Shown: piece after piece, positions 25,960-37,266 of the stretch
Numbering within the stretch: the first letter of the stretch is position 1
Layout of the letters: the number at the start of each line of letters is the position of its first letter
Assembly: GCA_020746105.1 (NCBI GenBank)
Contig: CM036618.1
Coordinates: forward strand, 19,275,001-19,339,000
Length of the DNA stretch: 64,000 nt
Direction of reading: 5' to 3'
DNA from: Trogon surrucura
Lineage: Eukaryota; Chordata; Aves; Trogoniformes; Trogonidae
Notes under the pieces: generated by a model
The model's database searches: none
What the model was told of the DNA's origin: nothing
What the model saw: only the letters and a program-made list of their open reading frames with translations
Made by a program: the position numbers and the translations under genes

Positions 25960-28675
25960 TAAAAAAAATAGAAACATTTATTGAAATGTGCAACATAGTC
26001 ATATGAAATATTTAGCACTAATTAGGTGACAGTATCATTTAAAAATATACTCTTTGTAACAAGCAAATATACCAGCATCCTTCACACTGAGAAAGAGGAC
26101 ATCTTAAAATGCATCTTAAATGGCAGTTTTAGTCATTACCCAAGTTACATTCATAATCTTAACTGAAGTCATTCTCCCAAATGCCAATTCTCTACAAATT
26201 TTACAAATATGAATACCTACATAATGCTAGTAAACTACAGTGTAAGTACTTCCCAATTCAGCATCTTTAACAAGTGCTTAGCTGTAGTACTATGAGATTA
26301 CATATAAAAATATAATTAAGCATATCTGTGTTTCAGGACTTCAACTTAAATCCTGACTCTTCAGGGCCACAATTTACATGTAATTGCTAAGCCTGGGAGT
26401 AGCCCTACTGAATTCAATATTATTTTTTTCAGTCCCATGTTTAAAGTTAGGCCCTACTACAGAACAAAAGCCTAAAGTACATTTTTGGTCCAACATGAAC
26501 TGCGCTGATGGCTTTAAAAGAATAAACTAAGTTAAACAAGCTGGAGCCAAAAAAAATAACTTGAGATTTTATACAAAATTTAATTTTGCATATAAAAATA
26601 CAAAAAGCTATTCATTAACTTCAATTATTGTCTGTCAAACTACATTATGACAAATTCTTCACTTCCAATGTAAATGACTGGCATTTCCTTTGGAAAAGAG
26701 CATCATACAAAGCAGAAACTTTTTCTTAATTATATATGACAGCAAGAGACAATGTAAAATCCATCAGATTTTAAGAAGAACTTAGAATTTTCTCATAAAA
26801 AAAAAATTTCAGTGTCTGGATTTTTAATTTTTATATTTTTTTTACTAGATTTTCACAGTTTGTTTATCCTGCATATTCTTCTGTGTGCACAGAGGATCAC
26901 TTGCAGCAAAACAACAGCCATTTACAGAGTAAAATGCGAAGAAAAGAATGGTAGGATTTCTGGATCTGAATGGGAGTTTGTGCTTGTGACACAGCTGGCA
27001 TTTTCTGCAGAAACAGCAAGCTGCTAGATTTATTGGTACATTGATGCACTAAACCTTTCCCCATGCTGCATAGATGCTGGGGAAGAGGCTAGGTTTAACA
27101 TTTGAGCAATGGGAACACAGAGGAAGTCAAACCCCACAGATACATAAATTTGCACTGCCCGTAGTTGCTACTCAGGCAGAACTCCAACTGAAGTCAGTGA
27201 AGCAGCTGCCAAAAGACTGCGGGGTTAATGTGTGTGGGCCACATTTTAAATGTCACTTAGTATTAATACAAGAAAAAAAATAATACTGAAATATGTCTAG
27301 GCAGTGTTGTGATTGCGAAATGCAAAATACAAAGAGAAAAAAGAGCACGGCTAAGAGAGTATATTTACAGTTGCAATAGTAAACATAGAAACCAGAGGAA
27401 TTACAAATGGAAACATTTTCACAGTATATTCAGAGATGCGCCTTCCTTTATTCAGAAGTAGCAGCTCCTGCTTAAGTGCATTCCCCTTCAACTGTTAAGA
27501 TGCAATAGGTGAATGCAAAACATTTCTTCTCTCAAAAACCTCTTTTAAAAAGTCAACTAGCATTATCAGAAAAATGAAAGAAGGTTTGAATTTCTCTACA
27601 TGGTACATTAACACATGCTGGCTCCAACTGCTGCAAATACTTAAATGTGTGAGACAGTCCACGCATTGCATTCAACGCACAGCATGAATGCGTAGTGCCA
27701 GCTCACTTCTAGTTTATAAAATGCGTGTCTCTGTGCCCTTCATACAGAGCTTTGCAGGGGTGGGGATGGGAATAGTTAAATTTGGAATATTGCAATTATA
27801 AAGACATAATAATTGCCAGAAGCTCAAGAACTAGTGCAGCATATTATATTATTGTGGGGTTTTTTTGTTGGGTTTGTGGTTTGTTTTTTTTTTTTTACTT
27901 TTCCCTGGTTTATGGTGATACTGCCAGCTCTTAAAATCAAAGACAGCTACCACAAACCCCACTATGTCTATTTTAGTACATGCACATTTGTAACCAGCAA
28001 GCACGAATGATTACTGAGGCAACCAACCTTTAAAACAATGTTACACGGTATATGAACTTTCTTTCTTGTAATTCCACTGTGTAACAAAATAAAAAAAGCC
28101 CCCAAATAACACAGCCAGTATGCAACACGTATGCTACATGGTGTTAATTAATTTCAGAAGAAATTTCTTCACCTCGATTTCCTCTCAAATATATTATTAC
28201 AGATAATGATTCCTAGGTTCTGATCCTCTATTACTCTGAGAAGCCCAGGGGCTGCTTCCAAAGGACTACCAGCTGGCCCTCTGGTGATCTAGTGAGGAAC
28301 TGCAGTCCACCTTTCCACCTGAACAAGGCAGAATACGATCCCTGATGAGAGTTTCCACTTACCCATCATTACAGCTCTTGGTAATGAATTAGAGATTGGG
28401 GTGGGTTTGTTCTGTTTTGGCTTGTTTCCTGGCACACACACTTACGTATCACCTTAAACCCGTTTCCTGCGTGATGCTAAATTAACGGTTTGCCTTTAAG
28501 TCCTTCATACATTGGACTAGAAGGTTGGTTTCAGAGATCTATTTATGTGGTGGTTCTGAAGGTGCTTGGTAATGTTCAGCCAAACGATAGATAAGAACGT
28601 GATCTACATAATAAAAGCATTTAAAACACTCACATACAGAATTATACTGCACATCAATCTCTATAATATACCAAG
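25960..28675 (-). other. RSAD2: Probable 3'UTR of RSAD2
   Basis: About 2.7 kb of AT-rich sequence downstream of the viperin stop, with no gene and no recognised transposon. On the minus strand, AATAAA signals occur at 27452-27447, 27034-27029 and 25982-25977. The last is followed by a T-rich stretch and is my preferred end. Several ATTTA-type pentamers are present, as is common in interferon-induced messages. The true extent is inferred; human RSAD2 also has a long 3'UTR. Confidence 0.5.
25977..25982 (-). terminator. Candidate polyadenylation signal for RSAD2
   Basis: AATAAA on the minus strand followed by a T-rich downstream region. It is the last of three such signals before the upstream CpG island of the next gene. 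Confidence 0.45.
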
Positions 28676-28840
28676 TCACCAGTCCAGATTCATGTCTGCT
28701 TTACTCCACACATATTTTCCTCCTCTTTTTAGGAACATCTTCTCATCAAATCCACTGAATTTTATAGCTGCTTCTACGCCAACATCTAGGATAGACTTGG
28801 AAGGTTCTTTCCGTCCATTTCTGCAGTTTAGAAAACGCAT
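28676..28840 (-). CDS. RSAD2: RSAD2 exon 6 (terminal coding exon)
   Basis: Encodes residues 303-356 and a TGA stop at 28678-28676. It includes [16 protein letters not shown] and the conserved C-terminal Trp. The acceptor is GTTCCAG just above 28840. Confidence 0.95.
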   Translation of the reverse strand: MRFLNCRNGRKEPSKSILDVGVEAAIKFSGFDEKMFLKRGGKYVWSKADMNLDW

Positions 28841-31800
28841 CTGGAACATCAATACATAAGACGTTAGAAAGTGAATTTGTAAAAGCTTAATTTTTCTACA
28901 GAATTAAACAAATTGCACAGAAATCCCACAAAAGCCTATGTAACTGCATGAACAGTTTTGCTATTGTCCTTAGAAGGCTCAGAAGCTCATGATTTGGCAC
29001 ATTGACACATCTTAGCAGGAAGAAAACCATAATTTCTGAAGATTAAATGTTTACTCTTCACTTAACATGTAAACTAAGTAGGCTCTTTGAAACTTAACTT
29101 TCAGAACAAGTCCTGTATTTTCAAATTAAAGAAAAATAGCAAAGATGCAGATACACAACTACACTTTAAAATCTGTGGTGCAATGATTATTCATGCAACC
29201 TAATGGCAACTTCTCCTTAGGTCACACTTACAGTCAAATTCTCAATATGTTTGGTGGGAAGTAATTACATCTATTCCTTGTACTACATGGTAAAATCATC
29301 TTACAGAATGCACAGCAAATTGAACTGGTTATCACTGTTGTATACTTACATACATTAGCATACAAATACCAAGTAACAAAGACTTACGTATTCATCCAGA
29401 ATGAGGTATGAATCCCTCATCTGTAATACATTAAAAGAAAAAAAATAAATTAATATATGAACCAACACTCCGTTCTAGTAAAAAAAAAACCAAACAACAA
29501 GCAAACAGAAAAAAAAAACAGGGACAAACCAAACAGCTATTCATTCAAAGTCTTACCCAAAGCTTTGAAACAAGTAGTGTCTTACCACTGATTCAGTGAG
29601 CTTGGATCACATTTATAGAAATAAACAACAGGATTGCTAACATGACATAATGCATGAATAAACAGTAATTCGTCGTATATGGCCTCTCAAGTGTGTAACT
29701 GAAATGTGGATGCCCAACTGGATAAAGGTTTTTTAAATGATATCCAGGTTTACTATTAACTTCTACACCAGCAGAATTTATGCTGTTTTGCATACTGGAA
29801 TGATTATATCATTTTCTAAACAAATGACATCACCCCAGCAGACAAAGGTGTAGTCCGTTCTTAAAGATTCTCCCAGCTCAAAAACCTCTCAGGTCTGCAC
29901 CAAGAAAAGCTGAAATAAGACATTTGCTCAGCTAACTGTATCTCCTACATGTTCCTCCCTAAAACTCTCTGGGTAGCTGGAGCTTACTGCTATGTAGAAC
30001 AGGAAATCTGATAAATTTTGGTGTCCGTCTTTTACACAGCCTTAAAAGAAATCAGAAACAGTCTTCTACAACTAAAAGCACTGAGAGAAATCTACTCTTT
30101 TGTGTAAGACTTCTTACACAACGGGGTGGGGGGTGGGAAGTAAAAAGTTCTGGGTTCTCGTCCAAACCTTCTCCAATGAGTGGTCTCTCCTACCAAATGT
30201 CTTAAATGTTAGACTGCACTGTCCCACTTCTGTGTCTTATGTGGTAAAAGCAACCCAGGCTGCTCACTTGAGCCCTCTATACATTAAGAAGCAAACTGTA
30301 AATAGCGTCGTAATCTGTGGAGAGGAAAAGGAACATGAGATGGGAGATTTAAAGCATTCCTGAAGATGGTTCAACTCAGTATCTCCTCACTTAGTTCACA
30401 AATTTTCTTAACAGTGAGTTTTCTAACTCTCCTTGTGCCATGTACAAAGTCTGCAGGCATTACAAAATGTCCTGAGCTCCACCCTTGGACACTAAGGTCT
30501 TTTACTGTAGCTAACATAAGCTGACCGGCAGCTCATCAAGTTAACTGCTGGGCTCTGCAGTAGCACAAGGAGTCTCCTTGGGAATAAAGAGCCACAATGT
30601 ACAGTCCAAAGGAGTTCAGATAGCGAAAGTTCAAACTGTAGCTTTATGGGAGGGGATATCTATTAAGATGTGTCAGGATAAAATACTAGTTCTTGTTCCT
30701 CAAAACCTAGTATAATGCTGACTGGGAGGATATCTTACTTCATGTAGGTTGATGACACTGCTATAGCATAACATCATGGCGAATCTCTATTAGGAAACTA
30801 TGCTTTGAGTATAAAATGTGTTTACATTAACATTCAACATTTTCAGGATCTTATGCCCTGATGGCAAAGAGCTATTTCATTCCAAAGGGCTTAATTATTG
30901 TTGAAAGTTCTCCATTCAGCTCTGGAAAACTCAGTTTCTCCAGTTTGTGTGATACTTTATAGACCTACATCGTTGAGAAGAGGCCCACAAAAGGCTGTGA
31001 GAGAACTCCCACTGGTTCCCACAGGGCTGAGATCAATGAGTTTTTACTCTTCTATTAATAACTTTGTGCTCAATAAAAAGCCTAAAAGAAAATTCAAAAC
31101 CCTGGCTTCCACCATAACAAAACTAGTTGTGGCCAAGTTTTACTGTACCTCTTCTAAGCCAATACTAACAGGGAATGTATTAATTACTATGGAAGCTTCT
31201 AGTTCCTTCCCATCTTTCCAAATTCATGTGAAAATAAAGTTACAAAAGACCAGTTTCAATTCTACCTTCTGATTAGATTCAGGTACTAAACAGGAGACAT
31301 CTCTGTGGCGATACAGGAATTGTTCAAATTCTTCATCACTGATAACAAATTTCTCTGCTTCTCTCAGGGCATCCTCACCAGTGTTCTCTCCTTCAATGAG
31401 CAGGCACTGGAATACCTGATGACAGAATACACCTGGTTAAGATTTTATGTTTTCACTTGTCTTGAGGATAGCAGACTGTCACCATGACAGAACCTTTCAG
31501 TAGTCTCAGTAGCAATGTCTTTAATTTTTCCATCAGTGGAGACACACTGACACAAATTCTGCAAAGGGCATACTACACAAAGGGCACAGTGCAGATTTAT
31601 TTTTAGCAAATTAACATTACATGGATCTAAATGTAATTATACAGTCATGATTCCTGATCAGATTTCCACAGAAATCTTAACTGCTCTGATCTTATTAAGG
31701 ACACAGATAATGAAAGCTCAGATAAACTTAGATGGAATCTCAAATAGTATGGCTGTATTATAAATGCCAGCAAGTATTATGTGCAGTGCAGACTATCAAA

Positions 31801-33645
31801 TCAATCTTTATTCTTAAAGATATTAACCTGATTGATGACTGTACATTTAACTAGTTTCAGATGGTCGCAGTAACAGTTAGTCTACTTAACAGCCTCCTTT
31901 ATTCTTTTCTGAACAGAAAACCTATGGTACATACTACTTTCTTACCTTCCAGCGCACAGGGTTGAGTGCCTTGATCTGCTCATTCATATCTTCCTCAACA
32001 TTAAATCTGTTGATCACTGAGTTTATTTTGAAAGCAACAGCATACTCTCGGCACCATTGTCTCAGTTTCTGCAGATTTTCCACATGGTTCTTATTTCCTT
32101 GACCACGGCCAATTAAAACGTTGACATCCTCATTGAAACTATCACATGAAATTGCCAGAATGTCTAAATAGTCACCTGAAAAAAAGTTTTAAAAATTAAT
32201 TAATATTCAGCCTCTCAGTTAAAAGCTGTCTGGACATGCCCACTTTCACTTCCTTGTGATCTGTCATAGAAGCACAGCTCTGGAGTCATCACATGAACTG
32301 CAAAAACCACAGTGGCGGTGGCGGCGTCAAAACACATATTTTGTGTTTTTCCAGGATAGATAGGCTTAGACTTAGACTGTATATAGTCTAAGCTATTATT
32401 TTATTTTATTGTTATACCAGAGAGACAACAGTACACACTACCTATGTTCAAAACATGTAATTATAAATATTTCACTGGTATATATGTTTGGTTTTCATTT
32501 ACTGTAAATAAACCCCACCAGTGCTTCTGTGCATAGTGGTTTCTTCCTTACCATACTTCCTGAACCACCGTTCTCTGATCAGGCTGCCATTGCTGACAAT
32601 GGTGACGCTTGGTAGCTTCAACTCCTGCTTGCAAAACTGGACCAGTTTGCCCACAAATTCGCCTCTGTCCTGAAGAAACGGCTCCCCTCCGGAGAAATTT
32701 ATTTTCTCCATTCCTACAAAAGAATAAAAGAAAGATGCTGTAATTAAATTCTTATCAGTAGAAGAGTAAAATAGATAACAGCGTATTTGTGATTTAAATA
32801 TAAAATCAAATGCTGAAATAATCTAATTTCCAGAGCAAATTAAATATAAAAGAGAAAACTGATAGCACCTTTGGTGTGTTTATAAGACCTAAAGCAGTTC
32901 AACTTTGGCCAGTGCCAAGGATGAGATGGGAGATTTTTACAAGAAATCTACTTGAACTTTGATTTGATGTGCCAGACTCGTGGAGTTCGTCTTTTGCCAC
33001 CCACTTTTCTGAGAAATGAAAAAGAAAAATAATATAAACTTGTATATTATCTTTCGTTATGTGGATGCCCCATCCCTGGAAGTGTTCAAGGTCAGGTGGG
33101 ATGGGGCTTTGAGCAACCTGGTTTAGGTGTCCCTGCCCATGGCAGGGTGGCTGGAACTAGATGATCTTTAAGGTCCCTTCCTTTTATGTTTGCCCACTCC
33201 TTCCACACGCTGGCAGTGCCCGACAGCAGCCAGGGAGATGAACAGGGATAGCCTCCGGGATAACTTCTTCGGGGCCACTTGGTCCTCCTGGGACCCCTCC
33301 CGCCCCGAACTCACCCGCCTCCTTGAGCATCGCCAGCCCCCGCTTGGCCTCCTCCAGGGGCAGCACGAAGGAGGTCTTGGCCGTGTGGAAGCAGAAGCCG
33401 CACTTGTAGTTGCACTGGCGGGTGAAGTGGTAATTGACGCTGGTGGGCGTCGGGAACTCGTCGTCCCGCTCCCGCCGGGGGCCCTCCGGGGCGGCGGGGC
33501 TGAGTTCCGAGACGTTCCGCCAGGCGGGCAGGGGCAGGATGAGGGGAGCCAGGCTCCAGCACAGCGCTCCCAGCCTCCTGCACACCGCTGTCAGCACCGC
33601 CCGCGCCAGCGCCAGCGGCCGGTTGCCCAGCGAACCCAGCACCAT
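28676..33645 (-). CDS. RSAD2: Viperin (radical SAM antiviral enzyme), six coding exons
   Basis: Viperin is an interferon-induced radical SAM enzyme on ER and lipid-droplet membranes that converts CTP to the chain terminator ddhCTP. The spliced frame joins 33645-33315, 32713-32552, 32175-31946, 31415-31266, 29420-29388 and 28840-28676 (1071 nt, 356 residues plus stop), close to the 361 of human viperin, with GT-AG at every junction. Residues 1-42 form a hydrophobic/amphipathic leader. The [4Fe-4S] cysteines C78, C82 and C85 form CX3CX2C, and a GGEP motif lies at 119-122. The protein ends in Trp, the residue known to be needed for CIAO1-dependent iron-sulfur loading. The ATG at 33645 is chosen because it precedes the leader helix and no in-frame ATG was seen upstream, although its -3 base is C. 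CMPK2 is the divergent neighbour and makes its precursor. I see no frameshift or lost residue. Confidence 0.97.
29388..29420 (-). CDS. RSAD2: RSAD2 exon 5 (33-nt microexon)
   Basis: Encodes only 11 residues ([11 protein letters not shown]). It is flanked by a clear AG acceptor and a GTAAGT donor. It is easily missed by gene finders, but the family sequence requires it. Confidence 0.93.
31266..31415 (-). CDS. RSAD2: RSAD2 exon 4
   Basis: A 150-nt phase-0 exon for residues 242-291, running from [11 protein letters not shown] to VPESNQK. The donor is GTAGAA, weaker than the others. Confidence 0.94.
31946..32175 (-). CDS. RSAD2: RSAD2 exon 3
   Basis: Encodes about residues 165-241 of the radical SAM partial barrel, with the conserved stretches LIGRGQG and [13 protein letters not shown]. 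The acceptor follows a T-rich tract and the donor is GTAAG. The exon ends in phase 0 after VRWK. Confidence 0.95.
32552..32713 (-). CDS. RSAD2: RSAD2 exon 2
   Basis: Encodes residues 111-164, including the [15 protein letters not shown]-binding segment. The acceptor is TTTTGTAG and the donor GTAAGG; the phase matches both neighbouring exons. Confidence 0.95.
33062..33183 (+). mobile_element. CR1 3' fragment in RSAD2 intron 1
   Basis: GGATGCCCCATCCCTGGAAG ... TTTGAGCAACCTGG ... CCCTGCCCATGGCAGG ... GATGATCTTTAAGGTCCC is the CR1 3' region. It is antisense to RSAD2 and ends about 130 bp from the exon 1 donor. Confidence 0.85.
33315..33645 (-). CDS. RSAD2: RSAD2 exon 1 (coding part)
   Basis: Encodes residues 1-110 plus the first base of codon 111: the membrane-binding leader, a charged linker (PRRERDDEF) and the CX3CX2C cluster motif. 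The donor is GTGAGT at 33314. The exon lies in a CpG island. Confidence 0.95.
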
Positions 33646-33670
33646 GAGTCGGGTCGGCTCGGCTCGGCGA

Positions 33671-33750
33671 GATGCGCCGCGGTTCACTTGGACTCGCCGG
33701 GATGCGCCGCGGTTCCCTTGGACCCGTTGAGATGCGCCGCGATTCACTTG
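33671..33750. repeat. 30-bp tandem repeat, about 2.7 copies
   Basis: Copies start at exact 30-base intervals (33671, 33701, 33731) and share GATGCGCCGC followed by a ...TTCACTTGG or TTCCCTTGG segment. The unit length is a multiple of three, so copy-number change would keep the upstream frame. Confidence 0.85.
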
Positions 33751-33785
33751 GTTGTGGCCGGGCTCCGTTCTACTGGAGTCGTCAC

Positions 33786-33820
33786 AGCTCGGCTCGGCTC
33801 GGCTCGGCTCAGCTTGGCTT
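33786..33820. repeat. GGCTC pentanucleotide microsatellite
   Basis: Four to five copies of (C)GGCTC followed by degenerate copies (AGCTTGGCTTGG), in the RSAD2 leader/promoter just beyond the 30-bp repeats. Confidence 0.8.
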
Positions 33821-33934
33821 GGTTCGGACCGGCTCAGCTCGCAAACTGCAGCGAAGCGTCCGGCGCTCCGCGCTTAAGAGAGCCGCCGTCCCCTCCCGTC
33901 ACGCCGCGCCGTGCCGGGGCGCGGGGAAGCGCTC

Positions 33935-33948
33935 AGTTTCGTTTTCCT
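33935..33948 (+). promoter_or_regulatory. Interferon-stimulated response element of RSAD2
   Basis: AGTTTCGTTTTCC matches the ISRE consensus AGTTTCNNTTTCNY and is followed by TTTC. It lies about 290 bp upstream of the RSAD2 ATG. Such sites bind ISGF3 and IRFs, which fits the known strong interferon induction of viperin. A weaker GAAGCGAAACT half-site lies just beyond, at about 33957-33967. Confidence 0.8.
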
Positions 33949-35003
33949 TTCTCGAAGAAGCGAAACTTGGCACCGAGGTGCTGGCGCTGACTCGCTGTTT
34001 TCCTTCTCCTGTCCCGCCCCATGCCCACCACCCCCCGTCCCAGAACCGCCTATCGGCCCTGCAGGGCCATCCTGAAACCCGGCGACTGCCCAGGGCTGGT
34101 AGCTGGTTTGAGCACATGGAGGGTGAAGCACCTGAGGATCCCTTTCAACATATGTAAGCTCAGTGGCTTCAGTTCTTCTGGTCACGACTGATATCACCTG
34201 TGAAGCAGAGGAAAAACAGTTTGTATAACTGTGATGCGTCCTTCTCAGAGACAGGCATGAGCTCTTGTAAATTTAAACAGGTTTTCATGGCACAGCACTG
34301 CAGGTTAGGGATCCTGATGGCTTCAGATTACTGCGAAGAAAATACTTGAAGATTGTTTAATTCTTCATCTCCAAAACTGCTTAAAGCACCTCAAGCAAAG
34401 TTACTACACAAAATTGAGTGCAGGGTTAGCCTTAACAGCAGGAAAAATTGGCAACTGCCTGAGGTAACAAATTGGAGGGGCAGATGGCTGGTAACACCAG
34501 GAGAGTCTAGGACCAAGTTCCCAATTTCTATATTCCCCAGTTCCTCAACAGCTGTCACTGGAGAAGGAGCACCTGTGTCATAGCACCAGTTGCTATCTGC
34601 AGTCCTTCAGAGCGTCTAGACACATCAAGGGGTCTGCCACAGCTTTTCAGCCACCCACTGCCCTCAGTCTGTCCTGCTTCTTGCATGGGCAGTTTAGTGT
34701 TGCCATTGCTGCCAGAGTACAGAGCCATATTCAGATCTCAACATCTACCAACTGCAAGTCGACTACAACAGGCTTAAATCAGATCATCACTCACTTCCAT
34801 TGACCTGCCAGAACTGCTAATGTAGCAGGACAGTCTTGCCCTGATGTTGAGTTCTTATTTTTTTTTCCTTGAAAAAGGAGTAGAACTAGCTTCATCGCGC
34901 TTGCAAATTTTGACGAGAAACAAAACCTGCTCATGAATAAAAAATGTTTCCTTTATGTCAGTTAGTACTGTCATTTGTTATCCTTAAATGTCTATCACTC
35001 TTC

Positions 35004-35014
35004 TTTCACTTTCC
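35004..35014. promoter_or_regulatory. Possible distal IRF element
   Basis: TTTCACTTTCC (minus strand GGAAAGTGAAA) fits the IRF pattern GAAANNGAAA. It sits about 1.36 kb upstream of the RSAD2 start, in the divergent interval. A single match of this length can occur by chance. Confidence 0.35.
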
Positions 35015-37242
35015 TGGAGATGGTCTACTGCCCCAATAACTACTGAATCAGTGAATAACAGGGCTTGAGGTTTTCCCCTTCAAGCAGTTTTTACTGTTAT
35101 CTCTACCAGCTGTTTCTTGCTGGAATGGTTTCATCCAAGCTCGAATGGTTTTGCTTTGAAAGGAAGATCCCTGTTTCAAGGAAAAAAACATGCAGAGAAC
35201 CTAACATTTGAGTTTACTCAGGTCCTCCTGTTCTCTGTAATTTTATCTATGATTTCTTAAAAAATGGCAATTATAAAAGCTTTTTCTACTTTTTTGCCCC
35301 AACTAAGCATGTTTTCAGATGAGAGTCTCTGCATTACTATAAAGCCCCACAAAGTAAACCCAGACAAGGATATGCCCCCCACAGTTGTACAAGTCCTAGC
35401 AGCAAGAAGAAAAAGAGTCACATTTTACTTTCCAAACATTAAAAAAGGAAATATGTTATTTATCTAAATAATGTATTTTTATTATTTATCTAGATAGATT
35501 GCTTTCTCCAGTGTGACTAGCTGACAGTTCCAGTCAAACAGTATCTTCCTAGTTCAAGTAAATTACTGACATGAACAGTAATAGAAATAGCGCTAATTAT
35601 TACGTCACCTCTGAAGACCAGAAATGGTGCAAGGACAATCAGGCAAGTCACGCAATGGCAGAAGTAGTTTTTGGCATTTAATGTAGTACTTCTTGCTTTG
35701 GTCCCAGCTGGAAATGATCTCTTCCCCATTCCATCTGCAGCACCATAAATGGAATTCTGTCAAGGACCTTGTACTTGAAGTGACTCATCCCTTCTAGAGA
35801 TGCATGTATTCAAGGAGTGCCACTGAAATTTCCAAATAGAAAGTTAAAATCCACATATGATTAAGTTAGAAAACAAAGATGAAACACAATATAAATATAG
35901 ACAGAGATTAAGCATATTTGAAAGAAGTCCACAATGGGGTCATAATGGTTTGCATGTGATAGAGAAGTTTTTAAATGGGTGACTCCTACAATCTGTGATG
36001 AGATTTTGGGAGAAGGATCCTTCTGCGGCCTTTCCATACTCTTCTGCAAAAACCTGATACTAGCCATTGCCATGGGAGGAAGACGAGGGTCTCTTGGCCT
36101 GACACTCTACTAACTTCTGTGTTCTTATGATTTCATCCCCAGACCTTTGTCTTTACAGGAGGACCGTTTACTGGTACTCTTTAACGGTCATTCTGCATGA
36201 AAACAGCAGTGTTCCAGCTGTGAGTATTCTATGTACCTATGCATTTTATAGGCCTTCAGCTTAAGTAATTCCTGTCTATGTCTCAGACGTTTATCTATGT
36301 CACAGGACTGTGTGCTTAAATATATTTTTTAAGTTATACATTGATGAATTTTCTTTTTTTTTTTTCCTCTTTTTCCACTTCGGGTGGATCAAAAAGGTTT
36401 TGAATGGTCATATGGCATCTCACTGGGTCTGTATCTCTTCTCTATAGCTACATGCAAGCACAGTGGGCCCTCAAAGATGTTAAGGGGCTCCAGAACAGTG
36501 TTTTTCTCATAATTTGCACATTCATTCTTCAGCATCATTTCATATTATACAGAAGACAAAATAATAAAGGTCTTTGTGAAGAAACTGAAAAACACTTACT
36601 GTAAAGTTAATTTAAAAATGGATTCATACTCTCTGCATTGATTTTAAATACAAAGATCTGTCCTGGACATAAAAGACAACTCTCTTTTCCTGTATTTTTA
36701 CCAAAACCGTTTGTGTATAATCTGATGCAAAAGACTTAAAATCTTTCAAGAAGATACTTTAAAGTAATTAACCAGAGGGACAGACATCACATGCCTGCTA
36801 GAAATGATCTCATAAGCATATTATATATGGGAACAGAAGCACCACCCACTTGGCTCAGGATTGCTTGTAAACAAGGTTGTATGAAGGTGGTGAGAGGGGA
36901 AAAAGAAAAATGAAAGTAAGTGCTTTCCATTTAGTCAGCAGGGATGGGAAAGGCAACAGTGACATCAGAAAAACAGAAGAGCAGGCAGGTCAGTGAGGAT
37001 CACGGCCAGCTTGTAAAGTAGTTTTGAAGCGAAACTTAGCTGCAAGTCAAAAACTAAACTGAACAGAACAGTGACAGGTAAGTTTCAGTGTAGATAAAGA
37101 TACACCAATGCACGCAGGAAAGAGTAATCGAAACCTGGTATACTGCTGCTGGGCTCAGTGGTGGACTTATATCTCAGGAGGAAGATCTCAGAGTCACTGT
37201 TGCTAATTCCTCTGAAATCAATGACTCTGTGGGAGGCAGCAG

Positions 37243-37266
37243 AAAAAAAAAAAAAAAAAAAAAAAA
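37243..37266. repeat. Poly-A run (24 A)
   Basis: Uninterrupted A tract between RSAD2 and CMPK2. No retrotransposon body was recognised upstream of it. Confidence 0.85.

Larger units (their letters stand above)
33646..33900 (-). other. RSAD2: RSAD2 5' leader with 30-bp tandem repeats
   Basis: GC-rich leader of viperin. A 30-bp unit beginning GATGCGCCGC (plus strand) starts at 33671, 33701 and 33731, the last copy diverging after about 20 bp. The coding frame of RSAD2 stays open through it, but only a GTG and no ATG was seen in frame, so I treat it as untranslated. A TTAAG box near 33874-33878 could be a weak TATA-like element. Confidence 0.5.
33190..34060. promoter_or_regulatory. CpG-rich promoter region of RSAD2
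   Basis: GC- and CpG-dense block covering exon 1, the leader and the proximal promoter of RSAD2. It drops to ordinary AT-rich sequence on both sides. The density is visible by eye; no ratio was computed. Confidence 0.7.

Noticed and set aside
33646-33747. N-terminal extension of viperin through the 30-bp repeats
   Set aside because: The frame is open, but the supposed start at 33747 is GTG and I found no in-frame ATG farther upstream. Viperin leaders start at the ATG at 33645.
33190-33990. 266-codon plus-strand frame opposite RSAD2 exon 1
   Set aside because: It mirrors the viperin coding exon and GC-rich promoter, and its composition is typical of a CpG-island shadow frame.
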